Of a stretch of DNA of 64,000 nucleotides, positions 44,701 to 58,800 are shown piece by piece (positions within the stretch are counted from its first letter, which is position 1; every line of letters starts with the position of its first letter). The stretch is from assembly GCA_027625915.1 (NCBI GenBank), contig JANTQA010000030.1, positions 3,534,001-3,598,000 on the forward strand, in the 5' to 3' direction. Source of the stretch: Anaeramoeba flamelloides (Eukaryota > Metamonada > Anaeramoebidae). The position numbers and the translations under genes were made by a program. The notes beneath the pieces were generated by a model, which made no database searches, was not told the origin of the DNA, and saw nothing but the letters and a program-made list of their open reading frames with translations.

Positions 44701-47700
44701 TTTTCAACTTACTTTCACTAAAACCGTACTAGAATTTAACAAAGATTTATTATCTTTTATTATAAGTAGTAGTTCAAATGATAAAATTTATTGGAAAAAT
44801 AAGTGATTGAAAACATGAAATAACTAATAAATGCGAAAAGTACAGCATTCTTATCTGAACTCTTCACCAGCTACAATGAATCTTCTTGCTCGAAATTAAA
44901 TTGAATCGGAAACCCCCATTCACTTTTTCAGAGAAAAATAAATAAAATCCCTTCAAGAAATTAACTTGAATTCAAAACAATCAATTTGAAAAAAGCATTC
45001 TGATCTAAAAAATCATTCTTTAAAAAACCTTTGAAGAATCCTTAAAAAAGAAAAAAAAATATTTTTTAAAAACAAAAATTTTTTGTAATTCTTTGAATAA
45101 GCTGAATTAAATTGACTAGCCAAACTTTAAAACAATAAAACAGCGGAAGATCTTTAAAGATATTCATTAAAAAAGTTAAAAGAATACAGAATATTTTAAT
45201 TTCTTTTTGAAAAAGCAAATTTTCTTCACAAATTTTGAGAACATATTGATTTTTATTTCTCTACTCTTCTTCAATGTCGTTTTGATGCTATAATAATTCT
45301 AAATTAGTGATCCAAGAGGTATTTGAAAAATACTAAATTTTAAAATTATCTTAAATTACAATATCTTAGGTTTCTGTGATTTCTGTGATTTCTGTGATTT
45401 CTGTGATTTCTGTGATTTCTGTGATTTCTGTGATTTGAAAATGAATTAACTTTCCAATTAAGAGTTTTAATAGGGATAAAATATCATCTTTTCAAACTTA
45501 AAAAAATACATTTTAAAGCTAAAAATACTTGTTTATTGCTTACAAAGAAATGTAAATTAAGGTCATTTTTGTTTTGGGAAGATTAAGAAAATTTGATTTA
45601 AATTCAATAGATAAAAGTCTGGATCTTTAAAAAAAAATGAATTTGAAAAAAAAATAAATTCAAAACTTAAACTTTTCCAATTACATAATATATTTCCCTA
45701 CAAATATTGAAAACAAAAACAATTCAAATCTTTAAAAATGAATCACCAAATAAAAATATTAAAAGAAAAATTGAAATTTTTTTTTTTAATGTATAGATTA
45801 AATTTGTTTTAAATATGTAAACTTAAAATTTAACTTTTGAATAAAAATAATAAAAAATATCATGATTTGGATTTATTTTCTTTTTATGATCTATTAATGA
45901 ATCAACTATTAATAATGAACTGATTATTATTATTTCTTTAAACTATATTATTGAAACTAACATATTTATGAAATTTTGAAAAAAAAATTTGAATTTCACT
46001 TCAAAATTCTTATAAAAAATTGATCAATTTTGCAAAATAAATCTCTATGTATCAAAAAATAATTTCTACAGAATAAAACATATGATCTGTTCTTTATTTT
46101 TTTAAAATGGTTACAACTTCAATTTAATTAAAAACATTTCAATTTAATAAAGAGAAATAATCAAGGTGGAAATATTTTAATGCAACATTTTGTTCATACC
46201 ATTCAAAATCAAATGGAAAAAGCATTTAACAACAGATATAATTTTTTAGATCGATAATTTTCTCTCGCTATAATAACAAATTTACTGAATTAATTAATGA
46301 GCAAATTCAGAATTAATAATTAAATTATTTATTATCATCACAACAAAAATCAGACTAATCTGATGAATTTTTAAAAAAAATTAAAAGTATATCACATTTT
46401 CCCATTCTTGATTATTCTGCCCCTTTAGTCCATTCAAGCGATAAATAAATCAATATATAAACAAAATAAAAAATATCAAATTTCTATTTTTCCATTAGTG
46501 TCAATTTATATATCTTTTAAAATTCATAATAAAATTTTAAACATTCTAAAATAATGTTTATTTTTTTTTTTTATTATTGACGAAGTGATATTTACACTCT
46601 AAATGTACTTTTACTTAAATTTCCTAAATGGCAATTTAAGTGTAAAATCATAGATTCAAAAATTCTTCAAGGAAAAAACAAAATCCAAATTTTCTTTCTT
46701 GTACAAAAGTAAAAACAAAAAATTGAAAAGAAAAAAGAAAAAAAGAAAAAATTGAAATCTAAAAAGGGTGCTCTAAGAAGCAATTGGTTAAAAATCAAAA
46801 AAAAAAAAAAAATCAATGCTATCTTTAATTAAGAACTCGCAAAATCACACCCACGATACTTTTGGTTAATTTAGCTTAATTTGATAATTGATCATGAATG
46901 TTCACTTGGAATACATTATTTAAGTTGTTCTAATTACTTTCTTTTTTTTTTTGATCTGATTTGCTTTAAACATTTGGTTTTTTATTCTTTGCTTTTTAGT
47001 TTTTTATTTTCAAGTTACTCACACTTTTTTGTTTCAGTATTTCAGTTTTAACAAGTAACCACTTAATCTTTTTCCTTTAGAACTCTTCTTCCTAATATAA
47101 AGAAGATTCAGCCACTGAAAAAATGGAAAAAAATAAAATAATGTTTATTTAATTATTCATCTTTTTGAATTTTGATTTTATAATCAATGTGATAAATGAT
47201 AAAAATCGTTATTATTTTATTATTTAAATTCTTTTTCTATTTATTTTTAGAAAGAAATATTAAATGTTAATATTTTCAGAAATTTAAACAATATATATAT
47301 ATAATTTTTCTCTAATTCCAAGTTCTAAAAATCATTTGGTGAAAAATATTTCTCAAATGAGTAGAACATTTGAAGCACGTCATCTAAAGATAGATCATTT
47401 ATTAATGATTAAAATCTTATTATTTTTTTTTGTGAACTGCTCTTCACATCAACTTATATCCCATATTAATCTCTCTTTTTTTTTTTTTTTTATGATTTAT
47501 AACAAATTGGTAGAGTGTTAAACCTTTAATCATCTGAAACTAATTTTTTATTTATTTTTATTATTAATTTTAATTTTATAAAACTTATTAATTAATCCGT
47601 AATTTTTTTAAAATATTATTTTAAATGAATTATATATCTATTTTTAGATTAGCAAGCATTCTTCACAATCAGTGTTTTCTATACTTGTTGGAAACAAAAA

Positions 47701-50700
47701 AGATTTAGAACAGGATAGAGTTGTTTCAACAGAAAACGGAGAAGTAAAAATATTTTTCATTCCTTTTTATTTTTTATTTTATTTTTTTTTTACCTTTCTA
47801 GATATAGGTATATATTAAATTCCAAGAAATACAGAATTTATAATATGAAAAATTAATTTAATTTTTTCTTTTTCTTTAAAATGAAAAGTTTTTGAACAGC
47901 AAATATCAAAAAAAAATATGATATTTCAAAAATAATCAAATTATCATATTTTTCCTAATCAGGATTGCAGAAGAATAGTTCAAAATAAAGATTTGTAATT
48001 GATAATAAAAAAAAAGATCTTAGATTTTTGTTTCAGAAATGATTTATTTGAAATTTTTTTAAATAGAAATTGTATTTTGTTTTATTTGAAATAAAAACGA
48101 GATTTTGTAAATCAGTATTTTAATTTTTTTTTTAACTTTTTCTTAAAGATTGGCTGATTTATTTCTATTCATTTTATCTAAAATTGTTCTTCGTATTGTG
48201 TTATTTTGTTTTGTAAAAAAAATAAAAAAAAGAATATTGATAATTTGAAGATTTGTTTTAGAGTAATTAGAAGTAAAATAAGTGAAAAAAAAAAAAAGCT
48301 TTTAAAATAAATAGACCAACATAAAATACAAATCTGTATATCTACTGATCCAATCTTTGTGTTTTATAATATTTATTAATTTTTATTTTGAAATTTAAGC
48401 AACTTAAATGATTTATATATAGTAATATATGAAATTTTATTGTATAATAAAATGTATAAAATAATTGATTTAATTTCAAATTTTTCCTTTAAAAGTGAAG
48501 AATTATATTTTTTATACAGACCCAAACCTAAATAGATATATATTTTTCTTCGATGTTTAAGTTTATTTGACTTTTTAAATGAGAAAAGGGATTTCTTTTT
48601 CTTTTTTCTTTAATTAAAATTTTTATTTTTGAATTTATCATTTAAACTCAAAAATAATGTATACATATTGTGGATTCTATTTAATGTTGTTTATTAAAAT
48701 TAAAATGAGATCAATGGAATATAAAATTCTTTCATTTTGATATGAAGGTAAATAAAAGAAAAAAATTATTCAAATTTAGTTATTTCAATTATGAAAAGAA
48801 TTCAAAGCGAATTTTTATTTTGATTTGTTATACTTTAAATTTGTTGAGATCCAATTTATCCTTTTATAAATAGTTTTATTAAAACTAAACAGTTAAGTGT
48901 TAATGTAAAAGAAAGACTTTCTTTTGGTTTTTTATGTGAAACTCTCAAATACCCAAAAGTTATATGTTGAAAAAGGATCGCAACAAACAGGCTTGTTGAA
49001 ATACAATTTTCTAACAAGTTCACCTGACAAATTAAAAGATATTAGGTTTTTAATTACAGACAGTTTTGAAAATATTAATCCAAAAAAAGAGATCTTGAAA
49101 AAATAAAAAGAAAAATAACAACTTTTACTTGAATTTCAAAAATAAGAACAATTAAAAATGAAATCAACCAAAAGGTTTGAAATAAAATATTCTAAATTCC
49201 AGTGAAAAAATTAATGTTTCTAAAAACCAATTCAAAGTTTATTGGTGGTATACTGAAAATTCCAAAAGATGAGAATTGTATTTTTTTTTTTTATTATTGA
49301 ATCAATGAGAGGTTATATCAAAAGATAAAACCTCCTGTTTGTCAGAACCACTAAACTTTATTTAGTTATTTTTATCTTCATTATAAATTTGACAATGTTA
49401 TAAATCAAAGGAAGATAATATTTGTTTAAATAATTGGAAACTATCAATATATAAGACTAAAAGAAAAACAAGAAATTATTTTTTGGGTTGAAAAACAAAA
49501 AAATAAAAAATTAAAAAAAATAAATAAAAAAAGAAATGTATGAATTATTTGCTCTACAAACAAAACTTAAATATAAACAAAAGTTTGAAATGTTAAAAAT
49601 CAAAAACTTAAAACTTGACTAAATTTATTTGAATTTAAATTTTAAATTATTGAAAACATTTTTACTTTTGAGATAATTTCAAAATAATATAAATTTCTGA
49701 ATAAAGATTTTAATTGTGAGAAAAAAATCGTATTTTTAGGTTTGAAAAAAAAACTCCATTTGAAAGAAAAATCCATTTATTGAAGAAACCAAATCAAATT
49801 ACAATTTTTTATTTTTTTGCTTATTTATTGATTTATTAACTAAAATAGTAACCTGCTTTAGATATACTGAAGAAATAAGGAAATGTAGTGAAAAAAAGGA
49901 AAAATTAGTTTTAAATAATTTAATTCACATCAGCTTATCTAATGAATTCTTTAAAATCTAAAATAAAGAAATCAAAAATAAAAAAAGAAAAAGAAAATTC
50001 TCTTGGATTGTGGAACAACTAAAGATTAAATTTTAACAAAAATTTGATTTTTAATTTTGAAAAAACAAAATTTTATTTATTATTGAAAATTTTCCAATAA
50101 AAAAATAACAAAGAATATTGAAGAATAAACTATTCAATAAATATTAAATTATTATTATTTTTTATTAAAATCTTATTTTTTATTTAAATATTCTGATTGA
50201 AATCTCAATATTAATCAAATTTTTAGTGAAAAAATATAATTTTAATTGTAGATTTTTGATTGGAAAAATTATTTCAAATACTGTAATTTTCGAATTAATA
50301 AATGAAAATTTTTATTTCAAGGTTTTTAAATATTTTATTTCTTCACAAAGGTGATTAAAAATACTTAAAAACCATCACAAATCAATTAAAAATAAAAACT
50401 TTCGAGATTTAATTTTTATCTTCATTCTTCAAATTTGAAATAAAAGTAACTTCTTTTTAAATTTGAAACTTGGTAGTATATACAAAATAATTTCATATTC
50501 AGAGATATTATTTTTTTAATAGTTAATTTTTCTTCTCAAAAAAAAAATTTTTAAATTTTGTTTATTATATTATTTTTTATATTTTATCTCAATAAATAAT
50601 CTTAATAATTTTAATTTTTTTTTTATTCTTGATTTGTATGAACATTTTAGCAACTGGCTGAAAAATTAAGTGTTCCATTTATAGAAACAAGTGCCAAAAG

Positions 50701-50946
50701 TGGTGAAAATGTTTATGAAACATTCAAGCAGTTAATGGAAAAAGTTATTACAATGTAAACTATTTTTTTATTTATTATTTTTTATTTTTATATACATATG
50801 ATATTTTACTCTAAAATATATTATTTTCTCCTTTTGTTTATTTCAATTACCATAACATTAGCAAAAAAACAACAAAAAAAAAAACAACAAAAAAAAAAAC
50901 TGTTAAATTAAAACATGGTGATAACAAAAAATTGGGTTGCTGTTAA
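41753..50946 (+). CDS. Rab-family small GTPase, at least seven coding exons
   Basis: Supported exons: 41753-41842, 41991-42001, 42135-42204, 42959-43080, 47648-47743, 50651-50754 and 50862-50946. Together with one unplaced short piece they give about 196 residues. Motifs are GNSQVGKT (P-loop), TTIGVDFRF (switch I), WDTAGQERF (switch II), NKKD and ETSAKSG (base recognition), then a lysine-rich tail and C-terminal GCC for double geranylgeranylation. It should be a membrane-traffic switch; the core looks closest to the Rab1/8/10 group, but the subfamily is not certain. Between DREF and TTIGVDF about five residues are missing from canonical exons. Frames require a piece of 13 (+3n) bases. All later junctions are in phase. 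Introns of 4.6 and 2.9 kb carry several repeats. Confidence 0.9.
43690..44075 (+). repeat. Dispersed ~380 bp repeat in a Rab intron (relative at 53300-53690)
   Basis: Shares CAAAAGATCA(A/T)GT, TGTAATGTCT, GCAAAAAAT(C/A)TTCTT and GAGTGAGTTACA-like blocks in the same order and orientation with the copy at 53300. Diverged; no ORF. Confidence 0.55.
44081..44246. repeat. Long hairpin, ~48 bp arms
   Basis: Arms at 44081-44128 and 44199-44246 are inverse copies (TTGAGTATATTTTTTGAAAT ... and its complement) with a few mismatches and a ~70 base loop. It lies immediately after the dispersed repeat, in intron 4 of the Rab gene model. Confidence 0.85.
45371..45436 (+). repeat. 9 bp minisatellite, 7 copies of TTTCTGTGA
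   Basis: Seven perfect units plus three bases, inside a Rab intron. No spacer-repeat structure, so not a CRISPR. Confidence 0.97.
46565..47140 (-). repeat. Dispersed ~580 bp repeat, - orientation copy
   Basis: Inverse of the repeat at 22405-22990: CATGAATGTTCACTTGGAAT and AAGAAGATTCAGCCACTGAA here match the complement there. Located in the large Rab intron. Confidence 0.7.
48537..49366 (+). repeat. High-identity repeat, copy 1 (pair with 63167-64000)
   Basis: At least 830 bases match the copy at the right edge with only about a dozen visible differences (about 98% by eye). It lies in a Rab intron. A 60-codon frame at 48924-49106 is shifted by an extra A in the other copy, so it is probably not coding. 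True right boundary unknown because the second copy runs off the window. Confidence 0.9.
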
Positions 50947-52004
50947 AAAAGAAAAAAAAAAAAAAAAAGTAAAAGTAAAATCAAACTAATACATATAAAT
51001 CATGTTTTTTTATTTTTTATTGTTTTTTTTTTTTAATATTTCAAACTATTAGTTTTATTATTCTTTTTTTTTATTTTACAATTCATTTTGTTTTTTTTAT
51101 TTCAGATTTTTATTTTTATTTTTATTTTTATTCCTTTATATTTCGTGAAAAGTAACATTTGACCAATAAAACTTCAAATTTTTTTATTCATACTTTTTTC
51201 AAAAATTAACATATTTAATTTTTTTATGACAACTAAAAATACAAGAGTTTGTTCCACCATTTTTCTTTTTCACATTCTAAATTAAGTAATGGAAATAAAT
51301 ATACAAATTTTTATTCATTTTTTTGAAAAATACTCTTCTTGATTAGCTGTGAACTTTTTTGTTCATATGAATCAAAAGAAATCATATTTTTTCTTTTATC
51401 TATTCTTCTTGTTGATCATTTATTTTTCAAGGCTGATTATTTTTTTTTTTTTTCAATTCAATTTGGTGGAAGCTCAAATTGGTGAGATAACTTCATTTCA
51501 AAAAAAATTGGATAAAAGAATTGAATAATATGAATAATCACCATATTCAAAAAAGGTGATTTCATTTTAAAATTCTAAAATATGAAATTATAGTTAGACT
51601 ATACAATAAAATCTACAATTTTCTTCTTAATAATTGAAAAAAAATTGTTGTAAGGTCTGAAAATAGTTTTTGTAAAAAATCTGAGAAAAAAAAAAAAAAA
51701 AACTTTACAAATCTATTTAGAAACACAAATTCTCTCTTTTTGTACTCTGTTTCCTCCTAGATAGTTTAAAGTTATTGTGTTATTTTTAATTCACTTCTCA
51801 GAAAGAATTTTCATTCTGTAGAAATTTAACAAATACATACGAGTTTTGGAGTTAAAATCAATTACAAACAAAAAAAAAATAAATTTTCAAATAGATTTTA
51901 GATTTAAAATTTCCAAAATTAATTCAAAGACTTTTTTGGATTTTCAATTACATGTTCAAATTTTAAAACATTTTAAACTTGTAAAAGAAATTGTAAAAAA
52001 TATT

Positions 52005-52460
52005 TTAAACAAATTGAGGAATTGTTGTATGTTTAAAGAGTTTGAATGGATATTAGAAGAAATAATTTATTATGGAAAATCACAAAATTTAAATCATTGT
52101 TACACATTTTGCTTTTTTTTTAACTATTTTATTTTAAAAGCTGTTTTGAAATTTTTTTTTTTATAAATGTATATTCGATAGCCAATTAGCAATAACTTTT
52201 TATTTTAAGGTCACTGAAACAGTGAGAATTATTGTAGAAAAAATATATTGGTTGATATTGGAAATTTCTTTTGATCTTAAATGAAGATCAAAATAAACAT
52301 TATTATTTTTTTATAGTCCTAAGAATTATGTTTTATCAAATTTTTAATAAAATCTATTGTTTAATGAGATTTAATTCATTTAAATATTCAATGTTATTTG
52401 ATGTGTCGAATTTTGCTTATTTATTATTTCTTCTTCGTATGTCAATTATTAAAAAATAAT
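52005..52460 (+). repeat. Dispersed ~450 bp repeat, copy 2 of 3
   Basis: Shows GTATGTTTAAAGAGTTTGAA, ATTAGAAGAAAT and TTTTGATCTTAAATGAAGAT blocks matching 26998-27500 and 58955-59420. Confidence 0.6.
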
Positions 52461-53299
52461 TGAGATTTTGAAAATTTTTGAATCACTTTGAACGAAATAA
52501 AGTTTATAAATTCAATCTAATAAATAATCTATTTTTTCACCTTTCTTTTTGTAAATGAAGGGAGAATAAGTAAAAAAAAAATCTAATATGTAAACTTTTA
52601 TTACTATTTTAGAATTATAATCAATTTGAGAATTTTTTATCATTTGGAATTTTTTTAAGTGCTTGTAATAGATATCTTGATTATTTATCATTTCGGACAT
52701 TATTGACACATTTTGAAAAGCTTACTTTTTTTACAATTTTAAATATATCACATACATCAACTATATAACATATAAAACATCTGTTAATGGATCAGAACAA
52801 AAAAAATATATAGATAAAAAAAAATATTTAAAATATTTTTTTTTAATATACAGGTTTTATAACATAATAATTTTTCATAAAAAGGGTATTTGTCAAAATA
52901 TATATCTTATTACATTGATCATACAATCAATTCGTTCCCATAATTATGATTTTTTTTTTTTTTTTTTTAACAATTATAAAATTTTCTTCTTGGATTTTTG
53001 TGGGTTAATATCTTTTTACTGATATTATAATTTTAGTTCACAAAACTTCAAATATTTTTTTAGTCCAAAAAAAAACAATCAAAAAATCTCAAAAATTTTT
53101 TTATAGTCATAGATCTAGAAATAATTTCGGTTGAGGAATTAACATTTTATGAATAATAATACAATGTGTAGTGTTTCTCTGAAAAAACACAAGTGTTCAA
53201 ACAGATAAAGATTTGCACTATGGTTTTTCATCTCAACAAATTAGATAATTATGTCCTAATTAAGAATATTTTTTTTTTTTTGATTTTTTTTTGTTTGCA

Positions 53300-53690
53300 A
53301 AAGATCATGTCAAAAAAAAAATATATATATCTGAGAAAATACAATAAATATTAAGTAAATTTAGACTCTGTAATGTCTATTAAAAAATTTATAATTATTT
53401 TGCAAAAAATATTCTTATTAACCTTTTTTCAATGAAATTTTAGGAATAAAAAAACTGTAAACCTAATTTGAAAAATCTTGACACTTTTATTTTTTTGTTT
53501 TTCGTTTTTTTTTTTTTTTAGAATTTAAAGTATCAGGGTTTTTTATTGTTTGGAATGATCTAAACGTTAATTTGATATAAGATATAGTTATTCAATTCTT
53601 GAATATAAAAGAATATCTAATTTTTTTATTTTTTTATTTGAGGTGAGTCACACTTTTTGAAATGGAGTTTAATTCCTATAATTAATGTGT
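53300..53690 (+). repeat. Dispersed ~380 bp repeat (relative at 43690-44075)
   Basis: Same block order as the copy in the Rab intron, ending in GAGGTGAGTCACACTTTTTG against GAGTGAGTTACAATTTTTG there. Confidence 0.55.
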
Positions 53691-55868
53691 GACGTTTTTT
53701 TTTTTTTTCATCTTGAAATATTTCCTCTTAGTCCCTTAATTTGGGAATGTTTTCCACTGGAAATTGCCCTCTAAATGAGTATTATAATTTTTTCAAATCA
53801 TGGAAGATATAAAAATACTTACTAAAGTGTTATTCATTATTTAATAAACTATGTGTAAATATGAAATGTTGTAAAAAATTGAGTTTTTATATTTTTCAAG
53901 ACAAATAAAGAATTTTATACATTTATATCCCAATTTAGGTAAAAGTAAACGAAATATCCGTTTTTATTAATCGGGTAATTATAATTTTCTTCAAAAAATT
54001 GATTGGTAAATACCAATCTTTCAATTTTTCTAAAAAAAAAAATCATTTTTCAAACAAAGTATTAGTATTTAACAAACAATTTACTATTTAAAATCCCTTT
54101 GGGCCCAAAAAAACAAAAAAAATTAATTTCGTTTACTATAACCTAAATTTGGTTAAAGTTGAGTAACTATTTATCTTGGAAAAAGTAAAAACTCTACTTT
54201 TTACACCATTTGTATTTAGACTAGTTAATTGATAAATAGTAATAAATAAAGATAAATAAATAAAATGTTCAAGGGTTTTTACACCAACTGAATTTGAAAT
54301 ATTTAATACAAATCTCAAATATCAATATTGGTTACAGTGGTTATGATCTGGAATTGAATAATTTAAATAATTTTTTTTTTGGTAGAAATATTGTTCTTTG
54401 GGATTTTTTTTTCTAATTGTATTAAAAATCAGTTAACCAAAAATATTTCAGAGAGGGATTTAAAATATTTCCTCAAAATGAATACATTTTTTTATATATT
54501 TGAGAAAAATCATAATTGTCGATGCCATTTGTTAATTGACAATAATAAATTAAGTTGAGGATTAATACGGATAGAATCAATGGCTATTGTATTTATTTCA
54601 AAATATTTTTGATGAAATATTTCTAAAAAATGACAAAAGAAAAAAACACTTTTTTTTGATGAAAACAATGCACAACCAATTCCAATAAAAAGACTGGAAA
54701 TATGGCAAAGAAAAAATGGTTTTTTAAATAATAAAATACTGTTATATGTTTTTCATAAAATTTCAAAATTTATAAAGATTAAAGAATTTATGAAAACGAT
54801 TTCTTTCAAGATCAAAAAGAAAATAATAAGGACCAATTTTCACACCAAAAAAATATCAGATAAAATCGAGATCAGAAAATTAAATATCTTTTATCTATGT
54901 GATGTCATTCTAACATACAAATTGAATTGTTATCAAGAATCAATAAATAAGTTTTTAATGATTTTGGATGTTTATAAATTTTAATAGTTTTATGACCATT
55001 GAGTTTAATAAAGATATTATAAAATAAAATTGCCACACTTTTTTACAAATACCTTATCTATGAGAAAATTATTCAATTTTACTGGGTAATTACGAAGTAT
55101 TTACAAATAACTAGTTAAATGAAAAAAACTTTTGGAAGAAATATCTCCTTAGGTGTATTTTTGAGGGCTTGGTGGGGAAGTTTTAAAAATCTATACAAAA
55201 AAAAACAATTAAACAAGTACTCAAAAACTCACAAAAGAAGATATTTATCCAATTATTTTTTTATCAAGTCCAGGATAAAATGAGTATTTGCATTTTTTTG
55301 AAAAGTACAATTATTAATATGGTTACACTGGCATAATTACTCTTTTATCTAATGTGGGGTTTCAAAAGGAATATTCATGTAACAAATGGAATTCTCAACA
55401 TTCGTGTTGATTTGAAGAAATTGGAAAGATAAAATTATTTTGTCAAACTTTTAATAAAAGGATTTTTACCAAATATTTATTTGAATTCTCCCTGACCAGA
55501 TCATAACTACTGTAACTAACTTTGTTTATAAGTATATGTGTTTTGTATTTCAAATTCCTTATGTGCAACCTTCCTTAATTTTTATTTTGCATTTTTTAAC
55601 TTCTTTTGTGGAAACAAAAGTCTATTTGAGTAAAAATTGAAAAAAGGTATGTTATTTGACAACTTTTTACATTTCTTTTCAAATTATTGTTGATAAAGTT
55701 CTTCCAGAATTTCTATTTTAATAGCCTTTCCTGGAATAAAATGAGATTTTTGTTAATTATTACTGATAATAATTTTGAAAGGGAAAAATCGAAATCTGAT
55801 CTAAAAAAGTAAATTATTTTTTTATTTATTCTTTTTCAAGTTTTTCTTGTTTTATTTGGAAAGAAGAA

Positions 55869-58800
55869 ATGTCTTGGAGAAGAAAAACTTTCAGAACTCT
55901 CAAGAGTAGAAACAAACTTTCAACAACCAACAATAAAACAAAAGATTATGAAATCTTACAAATCAAAAAGGATGAAACTGATATTTTTCTTCGACAACCC
56001 TATCTTTTAAAAAAATTACAACAAACAAATACACGAACTTATAAAAAGAAACCCAGATTTAAAGATTTTAAAGCAATAAGTAAGTTCTTTCTTTTTTTTT
56101 CTTTCTTATTCATTCAAAGGAAAAAACTTTTTTCTTTTTCAAAAACGGTTTCTTGCTTGTTGAGAATGACAAAATTCAATTCGTTTACACCCATTTTTCG
56201 ACTCTTGTTAACAAACAATTTAATGACTTTAATGGTTTTATAAAAACAAGGATCTCAATTTTGAAAAAATACCTTCGTTTTTTCAAGCTTTTAAAAAAAA
56301 ATTTTGATGTTTATGTTTTCAATGGGAAAAAATTATAAATTTGAGAGAGTTTTTTTTTTTTACTCCTGCTATTGTCGTACAACTACCATTCAACTTAAAA
56401 AAGAGAATTCATCTTTAGTAACCACAAGTGTGAATTTTATAGTATGAAAATAAACTAAAGCTAAATTGATCTCTCGGAATAAGGACTACAATGAAAACAT
56501 AAATAAAAAAAAATTTGTAAAAAAGTTCCTGATTTACTCAAAAGAAGCACTTTTTATTTTTGTATTTTGGTTTTAACAGACAACTCCCAATAAGGAAATA
56601 TTTTCGAATTAAAAAAAGAAAATGAGAAGAAAATTTGATCACACCAAAAGCGCAAATTCCCAAAGAAAAAAATCTTCTTTTTTGTTCATTTTAAAAATTT
56701 GTTTTTTTACCATCTGAGAATGAATTTTTTTTTAAATACCTTTCTTAAATTTTTTGACCAGATCTAAATAATAAAACAATAACAACCATTTCATTTTCTC
56801 TTTCACAAATTTCACAAATAAATAAACAAATTATTGAATATTTTCATAGCTGGATCTTATATTGGGCCACCAATTTCTTCTCAAATTGTACCTGCAAGTC
56901 CCCGAGAAAGATCTCTTACAATTCAATTTCCTTTTTATTTGGGAGCGAAAGGTGAATATTATGACAAATACTATTTGCCCTTAAACAAAAAGAAGGCTTT
57001 CTTTTCAGAGAAGATCAAGCACAAAAAAGAAATCCCAAATGACAACAAACTTTTAGAATATTCTCCCTTTCCTGTTGAAAAACTACCACCTTTCCCAGAC
57101 CCAAATTCTTTTTCTGATTACAGAGAAGTAAATATACCTCATTTTTTTTCCCACCAAGTATCTCAAAAAAACAAAAACAAAAAATATTGGGAATTACATA
57201 ACCAATTAATAAACAAACAAATTTTTCGATATTCATTTCTTGTAAACAAACAAACATAAAAAATTGTAATTGAAACAGTTTGAAAAAAGCGCTTTAGAAT
57301 GGGGTATGAATGTTGAAGAGGGGTTAGGTTATTTACAATTGCCGGAGATTATTGGATCTTCTTATTATAGGCCTTCAGTACAAAACACAGCTGTAAAATA
57401 AAACTTGATTTTTTATTTCTAACTTTTTGATTTATGAATTCTATTCCCAAAAAAAGAGAAATTTGGTTGTCAATTGACAAGTTAATTAATGAGTGTATGA
57501 ATTCATGAATTGGGACTTGATTTTGTTCAAACTTTTAACAACATTTTACTTTTTATTAAATTCAAATCCAAATTGGAAATACTAAAAAGGAAGAACTTGT
57601 CTCGGGCGATTTAATAACAGAATACGATCAGATTAGTAATGGCGAAGATGTAACAGACGAATCTGATCAAGAGGATAACGAGAAAGATAATTCATTAACC
57701 TATATTCGGAAAAAGATAACTGGGAAAAGCACAGAAGATCTGTTTTCAAAGCAGAACATCTCGCAATCCAGTTTTAAACACACTTTAAGAAGAGACCCTT
57801 CTTCATTCGGTGATTCTTCTTGGGGTGGGTTTCACAATCAATGGGATTCTGATGAAACTTTTACTCTTACTCCTGCTAAAGAGCAATTGCTTTATGATTT
57901 TTTATCAAAAGATCCAAATAAAAAGTAAGTAATCTTCGATATAATTGTTTTTTTTTTTTTATTTTGTTATTTTTTTTTGTTCAGGCCATAACCAATTGAA
58001 TAAAATCTTATCCCTTTTTTTTTTTTTTTTTTGGGGTGGTGGTGGTGGTTTGGGTAGGTAATTAAATAAAAATAATAGAAATACTGATTTTTTCCGATAT
58101 TTAATTTTTGTGAATGGAACTTGCATAGTGCCCAGTTTCAACAAAAATACGAGAATTTAGTAATGAATAAAATTTAAAAACAAATAAAATTGGGAAAATT
58201 TGATACAGTCATTTTAAAAAAGTTTTAATTTTTTTTTTATGTTTTTGTCAGGTTTAAAACCTTTTTAGTAGTTTTCTGTATAAATAAACCGAGAACTTTT
58301 TTAAAAAAATTGTGTTTTCCTTCCGACTCCTTTCTCTACACCACTTTTAAAGGTCGATTCCTCACTTTATTAAAAAATAAAACTTTCAAAAAGTTTTAAT
58401 TCTGAAAAATTTTTCCCTTTTTGAAAATAGAAAACTTTCAAAAAGGTTTAAAAAGTTCTCACATTTTTAAAACGGCTATTTAAAATAATTTTTTTTTTTA
58501 TTATAAATAAAAACATTATTTATCAATATTCATATGTTAATTAGTGTTTTGTTTTGTGTTTGCTTTGTGTGTGTGTGTGTGTGATTTATATCTGTTCTGC
58601 AACTTTACTTGATATCTATCTCTCTTGTGAACAATTTCTTAAAATGACGAAAAAAAAAAAGTAGCCTCCCTTAAAATTATAGAAAAGTTATCATATAAAA
58701 AAGAAAAAGAATATATCATTTTTAAAATTTATTCTTTTTTTGTAATTTTTGAAAATTAAAATTAAAATTAAAATTAAAATTAAAATTAAAATTAATCAAA

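Larger units (their letters stand above)
50947..55868. other. Intergenic region downstream of the Rab gene
   Basis: Two repeats (52005-52460 and 53300-53690) and much A/T sequence. The 106-codon frame at 51846-52166 overlaps the first repeat and is not kept in its relatives. A segment near 55140 (TCCTTAGGTGTAT) resembles 13300 weakly. No gene is supported. Confidence 0.55.

Noticed and set aside
45371-45436. CRISPR-like array
   Set aside because: Nine-base units with no spacers, in a eukaryotic intron: an ordinary minisatellite.
48924-49106. 60-codon ORF in the high-identity repeat
   Set aside because: The other copy has an extra base in this frame, and no domain is recognised.
51846-52166. 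106-codon + ORF
   Set aside because: Partly within a dispersed repeat whose relatives do not keep the frame; no domain.
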